The notes below the pieces were generated by a model. It saw only the letters and a program-made list of their open reading frames with translations. It made no database searches and was not told the origin of the DNA. A DNA stretch of 9,658 bases from Planctomycetales bacterium (GTDB lineage: Bacteria; Planctomycetota; SBBH01): the NCBI GenBank assembly GCA_005239795.1, contig SBBH01000014.1, positions 1 through 9,658 on the forward strand, given 5' to 3'. This document shows, piece by piece, positions 1-6,267 of this stretch (positions are counted from its first letter, which is position 1; each line of letters opens with the position of its first letter). A program made the translations under genes and the position numbers.

Positions 1-1
1 G

Positions 2-487
2 GCCCTGGCCGGGGGGTTTTTAAACTGGCCGGCGCCGGGGGGCGGGAAGCTTGAGACATTCCTGGCGCCGGTCTTCCCCTATGCGGAGCGTCATGAGGTG
101 GTGCACCTCGGGGCCTCCCTCGCGGCTTCGCTCTACGGGCCGGCGGCGGTCTTGATCTTGGGCTGGCTCTACGCGAAGCGCCCTCCCTTTTTCGCCGCCA
201 CCAAACGCTTTCTCGCCCCCCTGCGCGAGGCGGCCGCGGCCGGCTTTTATGTCGATGAGCTCTATGAAGACCTTATTGTGCGCCCGGCTAAAAACCTCTC
301 CGTCGCCCTCTGGGCCTTCCTTGACATGCTCGCGATCGACGGCCTGTTGCATCTGGCAGCTGGCGCCCTGACCGGGACGGCGGCGCTCACCCGGAAGCTC
401 TCGACCGGCCAGGCCGGAAGCGGGCTCTGGATCGCCCTGGCCGGGGCGGCCGCACTTTTTGTCGGGGCGGCCTGGGGGCTGCGATGA
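2..487 (+). CDS. nuoL: NADH-quinone oxidoreductase subunit L, C-terminal part (5' truncated by window)
   Basis: The frame is open from position 2 with no start, so this is the last 161 codons of a gene that begins before the window. NuoL is the distal antiporter-like, proton-pumping membrane subunit of respiratory complex I. The visible part has a segment reading LETFLAPVF, a membrane helix (about 'LAASLYGPAAVLILGWLY'), a stretch with YVDELYEDLIVRPA followed by a long helical section, and a last hydrophobic helix ending WGLR. This matches the end of NuoL, where a long lateral amphipathic helix runs along the membrane arm and is followed by the final transmembrane helix. The stop overlaps the nuoM start as ATGA (484-487), which implies translational coupling. 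The identity is supported by the nuoM and nuoN genes that follow in the usual order. Confidence 0.93.
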   Translation, partial: ALAGGFLNWPAPGGGKLETFLAPVFPYAERHEVVHLGASLAASLYGPAAVLILGWLYAKRPPFFAATKRFLAPLREAAAAGFYVDELYEDLIVRPAKNLSVALWAFLDMLAIDGLLHLAAGALTGTAALTRKLSTGQAGSGLWIALAGAAALFVGAAWGLR

Positions 488-2016
488 TGGAATGGCCTCT
501 GGCCACGTGGCTCGTCCTCTCGCCGCTCGCGGGAGCCTTGGCGGTTCTCGCCCTGCCTGGGGGGTTCCACGCGGCGCTCCGTCTTCTGGCGCTCGCCTCA
601 AGCGCCTGGACGCTGACGCTCGCGGTCCAGGCCTTCGCGGCGCTGGGAGGGCCTGACGCGGCAGGGCTCGTGCACGGCCCCCTGCCGTGGTGGCTCGCCT
701 CCTACCACGTGCGCGTGGACGGCGCGAGCGGCGGCTTGGCGCTTCTCACGGCGGCGCTCACACCGCTCGTGGTTCTTTCCACCTGGCGGCAGATCGCCAC
801 ACAGGTCAAGGGGTTTCTCGTCTGCCTTCTCCTTTTGGAAGCGGGGCTCTTCACAACATTCCTGGCGCGCGACCTTTTCCTTTTTTACTGCGGCTGGGAG
901 CTCGTCCTCGTCCCAATGTACTTCATCATCGGCCTCTGGGGGGGCCGCCGGCGCCTGTACGCCACGACAAAGTTTGTCGTCTTCACGGCGGCGGGAAGCC
1001 TCTTGATGCTCGCCGCGATCCTGGTCCTGGCCCATGCCGGCGGCGGGTGGGATTTCTCGATGGAGAGCGCCCCGGCTTTGGCGCGGCGGCTCTCCCCTGC
1101 CGCACAAGGGTGGGCCCTGGCGGCGTTCCTGGCCGCTTTCGCTGTCAAGATCCCGGTCTGGCCCCTCCACACCTGGCTCCCCGACGCTCACGTCGAGGCC
1201 CCCGCCGGGGGCTCCATCTTCCTGGCTGGCGTCCTCCTCAAGATGGGAAGCTACGCCCTGGCGCGGATCGCGCTCCCGATCTTCGCCGACGCCGCGGTCG
1301 CCTTTTTGCCGTGGCTCGCGGCGCTCGGAGCGATCGGGGCGGTCTGGGGAGGGTTGATGTCGCTCGCTCAAGGGGACATCAAGTCGCTCGTCGCCTACTC
1401 GAGCGTCAGCCACATGGCGGTGATCGTCCTCGGGATCGCCGCGGGAGGCAGCGCGGGAATGCAGGGGGCTTTCTTCCAGATGCTGGCACACGGCGTCAAC
1501 ACGGGGTGCCTCTTCCTTCTGGTGGGGATCCTGTATGAACGAACGCACAGCCGCCTGGTGGCCGACCACGGGGGGCTCGCGAAGGCGATGCCTGTCTTTG
1601 CGGCGCTGTTTCTCGTGGCGTCCCTGTCGTCCCTAGGCCTGCCGGGGCTTGCCGGCTTTCCGGGGGAGTTCCTGATCTTAAAAGGGGTGCTCGCCTCCTG
1701 GAGCCAGACGCGCTCTCCTCTTCTGCTGGCGGCATTCGCCGCCGCCGGCGCAGGACTCTTCCTCTCAGCCTCGTACCTCCTGTGGATGTACAAGCGGGTC
1801 TTCTTTGGGCCGCTCGCTTTTCCCCATCAAGAAGGGCGGGGAGGGTCTGCAGACCACGCTCCAGCGGATCTGACTCTGCGCGAAAAAATCGTCGCGGGAA
1901 GCCTCGTCGCGGCGATGGTCCTCCTGGGGCTTTCACCCAATCTCTTTCTCTCCCGATCGGAGCCTGACACGGCGGCGATCACGCGCGCCTTGGCCGACGC
2001 CAGAGGTGTCCGATGA
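484..2016 (+). CDS. nuoM: NADH-quinone oxidoreductase subunit M
   Basis: 510 residues, the usual NuoM length, and hydrophobic throughout in the roughly 14-helix antiporter pattern. NuoM is one of the three antiporter-like proton-channel subunits of complex I in the inner membrane. The family's key charged residues are present: Glu139 in GWELVLVPMYF (the helix-5 glutamate), Lys222 in AVKIPVWPLHTWLPDAH (the pumping lysine with His229 and His236 nearby), and Glu395 in GFPGEF (the helix-12 acidic residue that marks NuoM rather than NuoL or NuoN). The start is ATG 484 within the ATGA overlap with nuoL. A second ATG at 487 is equally possible. A G-rich stretch just upstream could serve as ribosome binding site. 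The stop overlaps the nuoN start (2013-2016). No frameshift or missing key residue was seen. Confidence 0.97.
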   Translation: MMEWPLATWLVLSPLAGALAVLALPGGFHAALRLLALASSAWTLTLAVQAFAALGGPDAAGLVHGPLPWWLASYHVRVDGASGGLALLTAALTPLVVLSTWRQIATQVKGFLVCLLLLEAGLFTTFLARDLFLFYCGWELVLVPMYFIIGLWGGRRRLYATTKFVVFTAAGSLLMLAAILVLAHAGGGWDFSMESAPALARRLSPAAQGWALAAFLAAFAVKIPVWPLHTWLPDAHVEAPAGGSIFLAGVLLKMGSYALARIALPIFADAAVAFLPWLAALGAIGAVWGGLMSLAQGDIKSLVAYSSVSHMAVIVLGIAAGGSAGMQGAFFQMLAHGVNTGCLFLLVGILYERTHSRLVADHGGLAKAMPVFAALFLVASLSSLGLPGLAGFPGEFLILKGVLASWSQTRSPLLLAAFAAAGAGLFLSASYLLWMYKRVFFGPLAFPHQEGRGGSADHAPADLTLREKIVAGSLVAAMVLLGLSPNLFLSRSEPDTAAITRALADARGVR

Positions 2017-3443
2017 CCCCCCTCGCCTCGCTTCTGGCGCTCCCCGCCGGCTGGATCCTGATCTTCGCGGCGGGGCTCGCCCGCCGGCGCCCGGCGTGGC
2101 TCCTCTCGGGACTGGCGATCGCAAGCTGCCTGGCCCCCCTGCCGGCGATCCTCGCGTCGTGGCGCACCGCCGGTGCGGCGCAGGAATTCTGGGAAGGGGC
2201 GTTCTACTGGGACCCCTTCGCACAGGGGCTCGCCGCGACGATCCTCGTGGGAACGGCCGCGATCGCGGTGCTTGCCATGAGCGCGCCGCGTTCGGCGCGG
2301 CTCCCGGCGCTCTCGTTTCCGCTTCTCGCGGTGGCCGCGGCAGTCGGGTCGCTCGCCTGCGCGGCGACGCGGGACCTCGCGACAGCCTTCGTCGCCGTCG
2401 AAATCGTCTCAGTGGCCGGGTACGCCCTGGCGGGGCTCGGCACCAAAAACAACAAGGTCAAGCGGGCGACCGAGGTCTCCCTCAAATATTTCCTTTTCGG
2501 GGCGGTGGCGACGGGACTGTTGGCCTATGGGCTCGCCCTCCTCTACGCCGGCACAGGAAAAATGTCCTTGGACGCGGCGGCCGGCGCCTCCGGCAATGGT
2601 TTCACACGCGTCGGGCTGTTGCTGTTCGCGGTGGGATTGGCCGTCAAGGCGGGAGCGGTCCCCTTTCATGCCTGGGCCCCCGATGTTTACACCGGCGCGA
2701 GCCTCCCGGCGGCGGCATTCTTGTCGACGGTCTCCAAGGTCGCTCCGCTCGCGATCCTCGCGCGTCTGGCGGGAGCCGCCCTGACGGCGGACGCGGCGCT
2801 CTGGACCCCTTTTCTTTGGATCTTGGCGGCCCTCACCATGACCCTCGGGAACCTCGCCGCGGCGGCGCAGACCGATTTGCGCCGGATGCTGGCCTACTCG
2901 AGCATCGCCCACACCGGCTACCTCCTTCTGGGGATTCTCGCCGCGGCCGTAGCCGGCCGGCCTCCCGCGTCAGTGGGACTCTATCTGGCGGCCTACACCG
3001 CGATGGGGATCGCGACGTTCGGATTTCTAGACCTGCGCGGGAACGCCCCCTGCAGCCAGGAAGCGCTCATCGGGCTCGCCCGGCGGCGCCCTTTCCTGTC
3101 GGCCGTGCTCGCCGTGGGGCTCATCTCCCTGGCCGGGCTCCCCCCGACAGCCGGTTTCGCCGCCAAGTTCGCAGTCTTCGCCGACGCGATCGACGCGGGT
3201 TTCGTCGGCCTCGTGATCCTCGCGGTCGTGAACGCCCTCGTCTCGGTCTACTACTATGTGCGCGCCCTCTCCTGGATCTACCTGAGGACACCCCCGGCGG
3301 ACGCCCCGACCGCAGTCCAACAAAGCCTTGAGGCCGGCCCCCAGGCCCCCTACACCTCTTCCTCCCTGGTCCTGGGCGTGATCCTTTTCACGCTTCTGGC
3401 CGCCGGCACCACGATCCCCCTCGCCGCCCGCCTTTGGAACTAA
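2013..3443 (+). CDS. nuoN: NADH-quinone oxidoreductase subunit N
   Basis: 476 residues, normal for NuoN. It is the third antiporter-like proton-translocating membrane subunit of complex I, next to NuoM in the membrane arm. Diagnostic parts are Glu130 in VAVEIVSVAGYAL, the NuoN signature NNKVKRATEVSLKYFLFGA, Lys212 in AVKAGAVPFHAWAPDVYTGA, and Lys385 in GFAAKFAVF, where NuoN has lysine in place of NuoM's glutamate. The start is ATG 2013 in an ATGA overlap with nuoM. An AGAGGTG Shine-Dalgarno sequence (2002-2008) lies 4 bases upstream. It is the last nuo gene here, as in the canonical nuoA-N operon. The next + strand gene is unrelated and begins after a repeat element that may end transcription. 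Confidence 0.97.
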   Translation: MTPLASLLALPAGWILIFAAGLARRRPAWLLSGLAIASCLAPLPAILASWRTAGAAQEFWEGAFYWDPFAQGLAATILVGTAAIAVLAMSAPRSARLPALSFPLLAVAAAVGSLACAATRDLATAFVAVEIVSVAGYALAGLGTKNNKVKRATEVSLKYFLFGAVATGLLAYGLALLYAGTGKMSLDAAAGASGNGFTRVGLLLFAVGLAVKAGAVPFHAWAPDVYTGASLPAAAFLSTVSKVAPLAILARLAGAALTADAALWTPFLWILAALTMTLGNLAAAAQTDLRRMLAYSSIAHTGYLLLGILAAAVAGRPPASVGLYLAAYTAMGIATFGFLDLRGNAPCSQEALIGLARRRPFLSAVLAVGLISLAGLPPTAGFAAKFAVFADAIDAGFVGLVILAVVNALVSVYYYVRALSWIYLRTPPADAPTAVQQSLEAGPQAPYTSSSLVLGVILFTLLAAGTTIPLAARLWN

Positions 3444-3494
3444 GTTCTGTCTGACAATTTGGAAAGCGCTTGTGCTCAATCAACCCCAAATACT

Positions 3495-3584
3495 GTCATG
3501 CGTCATGCGACATGCGTCATGCGTGGAAGAAGCGCCTGCCACGCTTTTCGCACCTCTCATGACTCATGCCCCATGACTCATGAC
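3495..3584. repeat. Palindromic intergenic element built from CATGNNN heptamers
   Basis: Two 28-bp blocks each hold four tandem 7-bp units that start with CATG. Block 1 (3497-3524) reads CATGCGT three times, with one CATGCGA as unit 2. Block 2 (3558-3585) reads CATGACT three times, with one CATGCCC as unit 2. Read on the other strand, block 2 is CATGAGT, so the blocks are inverted copies differing mainly at one base. Arms 3495-3526 and 3553-3584 match as an inverted repeat at 26 of 32 positions. The 26-bp middle contains a small hairpin (AAGCG 3530-3534 with CGCTT 3542-3546, extendable by a G-T and an A-T pair, 7-base loop) followed by TT, a possible weak terminator for the nuo operon. It looks like a REP/REPIN-like or MITE-like element. 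No open frame or transposase is inside. Function is unknown. Confidence 0.8.
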
Positions 3585-4413
3585 TGCTACGTCCTGGGTC
3601 GCCTTTCTCCAAAACGTGGGATGCGCGCTCACGGCGCTCGTGTGCCTGGCGTTCCTCTGCCCGGCCAGAAACCCCTTCCGAATTTTGTGGGATCTCGCCC
3701 GAACCCTCTGGGGGGACAGGCGTCTGGCGGCCGCCTGGGGGGTCTATCTCCTCGTGATCGGGACGGACCTCGTCCTGACCAGAATTGACTATCATATCAC
3801 CGCGTGGCTCAGCGTCGATTTCACCGCCCCGATCGCCGCGATCGAAGCGCCGGCCTGGACCCTGATCCAGCGCGCCGCTTCCCCGGCCCTCGACTGGCTT
3901 TTCACGGGTGCCTACATCCTCCTTTTTCCACAGGCCGTGATCATTTGTCTCGTCCTCTACACGGTGGACCGGGACCGCCCCGCCATGCGGCAGTTCCTGG
4001 CGGGGTTCGCCGCCAATTACATCCTGGCCCTTCCGTTCTACCTGTTTTTTCCGGTGCGGGAGGCCTGGGCCTTTTCAGGGACGGACGCGATCACGCTCCG
4101 AATGGACGCCGCGGCACCGGTCCTGATGCAGGCCTACCGCCCCATGAGCGGGATCGACAACTGCTTCCCGAGCCTGCACACGTCGCTTGCAGTGACGGCG
4201 CTTCTGGTGGCGCGCGACCGGCCGCGGCCGAGGCTCGCCGGGTTTCTCGCGACCGTCGCCGCCGCGACGGTCCTGTCGATTTTCTATTTGGGAATCCACT
4301 GGATCACCGACGCGGCGGCCGGCGTCCTGCTGGCGCTTCTCTGCCACAAGATCTCGCGGCGCTTCGCATCCCCAGGATGCGGATTTGTCAAAGGCTCACG
4401 GCCAAGTTCTTGA
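3580..4413 (+). CDS. PAP2-family membrane phosphatase/phosphotransferase (PAP2_3, Aur1-like type)
   Basis: 277 residues with several hydrophobic segments; an inner-membrane enzyme. The C-terminal half has two of the three PAP2 signature motifs: FPSLH (Pro197-Ser198-Leu-His200) and a terminal HxxxD (His240, Asp244 in GIHWITDAAAG). The spacing and the PSLH form (not PSGH) resemble the PAP2_3 group, which includes inositol phosphotransferase-like proteins. The first motif (K-x6-RP) is not clear; Arg160 in FFPVREAW is the best candidate. Family members hydrolyse or transfer phosphate groups on lipids such as phosphatidate, isoprenyl pyrophosphates or phosphoinositols. The substrate cannot be read here. 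ATG 3580 is the first possible start, because an in-frame TGA lies at 3574, but it has no Shine-Dalgarno and sits inside the palindromic repeat. GTG 3616 (Val13) is an alternative. The 3' end overlaps the convergent ATPase gene by 26 bp. Confidence 0.82.
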   Translation: MTATSWVAFLQNVGCALTALVCLAFLCPARNPFRILWDLARTLWGDRRLAAAWGVYLLVIGTDLVLTRIDYHITAWLSVDFTAPIAAIEAPAWTLIQRAASPALDWLFTGAYILLFPQAVIICLVLYTVDRDRPAMRQFLAGFAANYILALPFYLFFPVREAWAFSGTDAITLRMDAAAPVLMQAYRPMSGIDNCFPSLHTSLAVTALLVARDRPRPRLAGFLATVAAATVLSIFYLGIHWITDAAAGVLLALLCHKISRRFASPGCGFVKGSRPSS

Positions 4414-5536
4414 GGGGGACGGCCTCCACGCGTTTCCCGAGCGGGTAGCGCCGGCTCCCGGGATGGACGACGAAAAGCCAGGACAGGCCCAGGTCGCTCA
4501 GCGCGGCGCGCATGGAGGCCGTGAACCCCGGGGAAGGGGATCGCTTGAATTCGAAGCCGATCCGCTTTTTCCCCCGGACGAAAAGAAAATCGATCTCCAC
4601 GCCCGTATGGGTGGCCCAGAAGTGGCATTCCTCGGCAGCGGCGCCGAGACAACGGATCACCTGCTCCAGCGCGAATCCCTCCCAGGAAGCGCCGCAATGG
4701 GGATGGGCTAAGAGGTCCCGCATCGACTGGATACCTGACAGGAAATGCAACAGCCCCGGGTCCCGGAAGTAGACCTTGGGCGACTTCACCTGGCGCTTCC
4801 CGAGATTCTCGTGCCAGGGGGGCAGGATCCGCACCATGTAGGTGGAGGCCAGGAAGTCGAGGTACCCGCGCACGGTCTTGTCCGAGACCCCGAGCGACCG
4901 GGCCAGCTCCGAGGCGTTCCAGATCCCGCCATGGGCGTGTGCCAGCATGGTCCAGAAGCGCCGCAGCGTCTCCGGCGCCGCCGGGGAACCAAGGATCGGA
5001 AGATCCCGCTCCAGGTAGGAGCGCACCAGCCCGCGGCGCCACTCTGTACTCTGCAAGTCGCTTCGGCTTAAGAAGGAGCGGGGGAACCCGCCGCGCAACC
5101 ACAATCTATCCAGATGCGACGGACCCACTTCCCCCAAACTCAGCCCTGCGAGTTCGTGGTAGATAATCCGCCCCGCTAGAGACTCGGAGGACTGATGGAG
5201 CAAGCGGGGCGAGGCGCTCCCCAGGACCAGGAAGCGTGCAGGACGCCTCGGACGGTCGGCCAGGACCCGAAGCGTCGGGAAGATCTCCGGACGGCGTTGG
5301 ACCTCATCCAAGATCACGATTCCCCGCAGGGGTTCCAGCGCGGCCATTGGGTCAGCCAGGCGGTCCAGGTCGCGACTGTCCTCGAGATCGAACCGATGGA
5401 CCTCGCCCCGGACGGCATGCGCCACCTGGGCAGCCAGTGTGGTCTTGCCAACCTGGCGGGGCCCCACGATCCCGACCACGGGAGCGGAGGTGAGTCGCCG
5501 CCGAACCTCGATAAGATGAGCACGCCTGGGAATCAT
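4388..5536 (-). CDS. AAA+ ATPase with DUF4143 domain
   Basis: 382 residues, the usual size for the archaeal/bacterial AAA + DUF4143 family. In order: Walker A GPRQVGKTT (Lys31), Walker B GIVILDEVQ (Asp77-Glu78), a sensor-type stretch LVLGSAS (103-109), and a helical DNA-binding-like part with WNASELARSLGVSDKTVRGYL. The C-terminal domain contains EID (Asp316) and FEFKR (Glu329-x-Lys331), a D...ExK arrangement like the PD-(D/E)xK nuclease fold reported for DUF4143. The family is abundant and poorly understood; members are predicted ATP-driven DNA-associated proteins and often look laterally acquired. ATG 5536 is the natural start. Upstream spacing is short (TAGG about 8 bases before it), and an inverted repeat at 5551-5583 probably serves as operator or leader hairpin. 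It converges on the PAP2 gene. Codon use resembles its neighbours, so any transfer is not recent by that measure. Confidence 0.88.
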   Translation of the reverse strand: MIPRRAHLIEVRRRLTSAPVVGIVGPRQVGKTTLAAQVAHAVRGEVHRFDLEDSRDLDRLADPMAALEPLRGIVILDEVQRRPEIFPTLRVLADRPRRPARFLVLGSASPRLLHQSSESLAGRIIYHELAGLSLGEVGPSHLDRLWLRGGFPRSFLSRSDLQSTEWRRGLVRSYLERDLPILGSPAAPETLRRFWTMLAHAHGGIWNASELARSLGVSDKTVRGYLDFLASTYMVRILPPWHENLGKRQVKSPKVYFRDPGLLHFLSGIQSMRDLLAHPHCGASWEGFALEQVIRCLGAAAEECHFWATHTGVEIDFLFVRGKKRIGFEFKRSPSPGFTASMRAALSDLGLSWLFVVHPGSRRYPLGKRVEAVPLKNLAVSL

Positions 5537-5550
5537 GGATGTAGCCTATC

Positions 5551-5583
5551 ATGAAAACTCGGATTAACACTCCGAATTTTCAT
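5551..5583 (-). promoter_or_regulatory. Inverted repeat upstream of the AAA/DUF4143 gene (probable operator or leader hairpin)
   Basis: Arms 5551-5563 (ATGAAAACTCGGA) and 5571-5583 (TCCGAATTTTCAT) are complementary at 12 of 13 positions around a 7-base spacer, TTAACAC. The element ends 14 bp upstream of the ATPase start codon at 5536. This AT-richer island stands out from the surrounding GC-rich sequence. Its place next to the promoter region suggests a binding site, possibly for autoregulation, since the encoded protein has a DNA-binding-like segment. A hairpin in the mRNA leader is the alternative. The binding protein is unknown. Confidence 0.55.
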
Positions 5584-5609
5584 CACTCCTGGAAATCGTT
5601 CGTTGAACT

Positions 5610-5640
5610 GTAAGCGTTCAGGGGGGGTGTGACGTCAAGC
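5610..5640. mobile_element. Possible solo IS66-type transposon end (relic)
   Basis: The sequence begins GTAAGCGTTCAG and continues with GTGACGTCAAG. IS66-family terminal inverted repeats, from memory, typically begin GTAAGCG. No matching CGCTTAC end, transposase or accessory ORF is in the window, so at most this is a leftover end. It lies between the ATPase promoter region and a truncated RelE-like fragment, a place where broken mobile DNA is plausible. A local 5-bp inverted repeat (TGAAC 5604-5608, GTTCA 5616-5620) overlaps it. Confidence 0.25.
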
Positions 5641-5654
5641 GGCGGCTCGTTTAT

Positions 5655-5720
5655 CTACATCCCCCGGTAGATCTCACGGCGGTCTCTGATCTTTACAATC
5701 AGGACCACGAGGACTTTGTC
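5655..5720 (-). pseudogene. C-terminal remnant of a RelE/ParE-superfamily toxin
   Basis: On the minus strand a 21-residue frame, ending with TAG at 5655-5657, reads DKVLVVLIVKIRDRREIYRG plus a final M. This closely resembles the last beta strands and C-terminus of RelE toxins, where a hydrophobic strand (about VLVLVVKI) is followed by a basic RREIYR tail that takes part in ribosome-bound mRNA cleavage. Directly upstream in frame is a TGA (5721-5723), and tRNA-Glu begins 9 bp further on, so the rest of the gene, including any start, is gone. No antitoxin (RelB/Phd type) gene is present. It is therefore read as a dead fragment of a type II toxin-antitoxin module. The match is short but the motif is distinctive. 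Confidence 0.6.
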
Positions 5721-5728
5721 TCAGAAAC

Positions 5729-5803
5729 TGCCCCCAACGGGATTTGAACCCGTGTCGCAGGCTTGAAAAGCCTGTGTCCTAGACCAGGCTAGACGATGGG
5801 GGC
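5729..5803 (-). tRNA. tRNA-Glu (anticodon UUC)
   Basis: A 75-base cloverleaf can be drawn on the minus strand. The acceptor stem GCCCCCA (5' end at 5803) pairs with TGGGGGC and is followed by discriminator A at 5729. The D arm begins TCGTCTAG, typical of tRNA-Glu. The anticodon stem CAGGC/GCCTG closes the loop TTTTCAA with anticodon TTC, reading GAA/GAG. The variable loop is 4 bases, and the T arm ACGGG-TTCAAAT-CCCGT is perfect. The 3' CCA is not encoded and must be added enzymatically. No second copy of the tRNA 3' end is visible in the window, so there is no evidence of an intact island integrated here, although the adjacent downstream DNA holds relics. Confidence 0.96.
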
Positions 5804-5816
5804 CATGAGGCCCGGC

Positions 5817-5845
5817 ACTATACACGCCTCCCAAAATCGGCTCCA
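5817..5845 (-). promoter_or_regulatory. Candidate promoter of tRNA-Glu
   Basis: On the minus strand TATAGT (5817-5822) is a good -10 match (5 of 6 to TATAAT), 13 bases upstream of the tRNA 5' end, which would allow a short leader. The -35 box at 17-base spacing, TGGAGC (5840-5845), is weak. The stretch between the tRNA and the next gene (5804-5876) must also hold the control region of the divergent + strand gene. Confidence 0.35.
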
Positions 5846-5876
5846 TCCCGAATCCCCCCCTGCCGATATTCCGGGC

Positions 5877-6239
5877 ATGAAAACAAAAAACCTTTTCCGC
5901 TTTCCCTGCGCAATTGCCCTCTCCGGATTGATGTTTCTGGGCCCTCAGAGCGCAAAGGCGCTGACGTGCCCTGCGGGCCCCCCGGCGCCCGCCCTGGCAT
6001 CCCGGCAAACCGAGGAACGCGCGGCGGCCCGGCTCGAGGCGGCGGGACTTTCGCCGGAGGAAGCGACGGCGCGCGTCGAAGAAATGACGGCCGACGAGAC
6101 CGCCTATGTTGCCGACGAGGCTCCGGCGGTGAGGAGCGGCGGGGACGCGGGGTCGACCGTCCTCCTGCTGGTGGCGGTCGCGGCGATCGTCTACATCGTC
6201 TTCGACTACGTCTATTACCACCAGGCACCGGCTTACTAA
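5877..6239 (+). CDS. PA2779-like small exported protein with C-terminal membrane anchor (copy A)
   Basis: 120 residues. An N-terminal signal peptide (KTK, hydrophobic core about 10-24, likely cleavage after SAKA at 28) leads to a mature end with Cys31. A helical segment follows (about 44-82) with LEAAGLSPEEATARVEEMT. Then comes Gly88-Gly89-Asp90, a transmembrane helix (about 93-109) and a short tail FDYVYYHQAPAY. This layout (signal, SPEEA helix pair, GGD, one helix) matches the uncharacterised PA2779 protein family as recalled, and the peptidase two genes downstream matches its usual partner PA2778. The protein would sit in the envelope with its helical part outside the cytoplasm. ATG 5877 is chosen because the signal peptide begins there; extension upstream would add a tRNA-overlapping, unlikely N-terminus. 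No Shine-Dalgarno is seen. It is paralogous to the next gene, sharing the AIVYxVFDY end and GGD at the same residue number. Confidence 0.75.
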   Translation: MKTKNLFRFPCAIALSGLMFLGPQSAKALTCPAGPPAPALASRQTEERAAARLEAAGLSPEEATARVEEMTADETAYVADEAPAVRSGGDAGSTVLLLVAVAAIVYIVFDYVYYHQAPAY

Positions 6240-6267
6240 AAACCCCGGTCAACGCCGCCAGCAGAGG

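Noticed and set aside
598..1569. Long open frame on the minus strand opposite nuoM (323 codons)
   Set aside because: It is an antisense shadow in GC-rich DNA: Arg/Gly/Pro/Glu-rich product, no family resemblance, and fully covered by nuoM.
2006..3331. 441-codon open frame overlapping nuoN in another + frame
   Set aside because: The product is low-complexity Arg/Gly/Pro-rich, while nuoN in the adjacent frame has all family motifs.
3497..3585. Heptamer blocks as a CRISPR array
   Set aside because: Units are 7 bp with no unique spacers, the two blocks are inverted, and no cas gene is present.
3558..3585. TGACTCA (GCN4/AP-1-like) sites
   Set aside because: These are eukaryotic factor sites; here they follow simply from the CATGACT tandem units.
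5604..5620. TGAAC/GTTCA hairpin as a terminator
   Set aside because: Only 5 pairs, with a G-run instead of a T-run on the + strand, and no gene ends just before it on either strand in a suitable position.
5729..5803. tRNA-Glu as the attachment site of an intact genomic island
   Set aside because: No integrase and no second copy of the tRNA 3' end were found in the window; only relics lie beside it.
5796..5876. N-terminal extension of PA2779-like copy A
   Set aside because: It would start inside the tRNA gene and put 27 Pro/His-rich residues ahead of a clear signal peptide beginning at ATG 5877.
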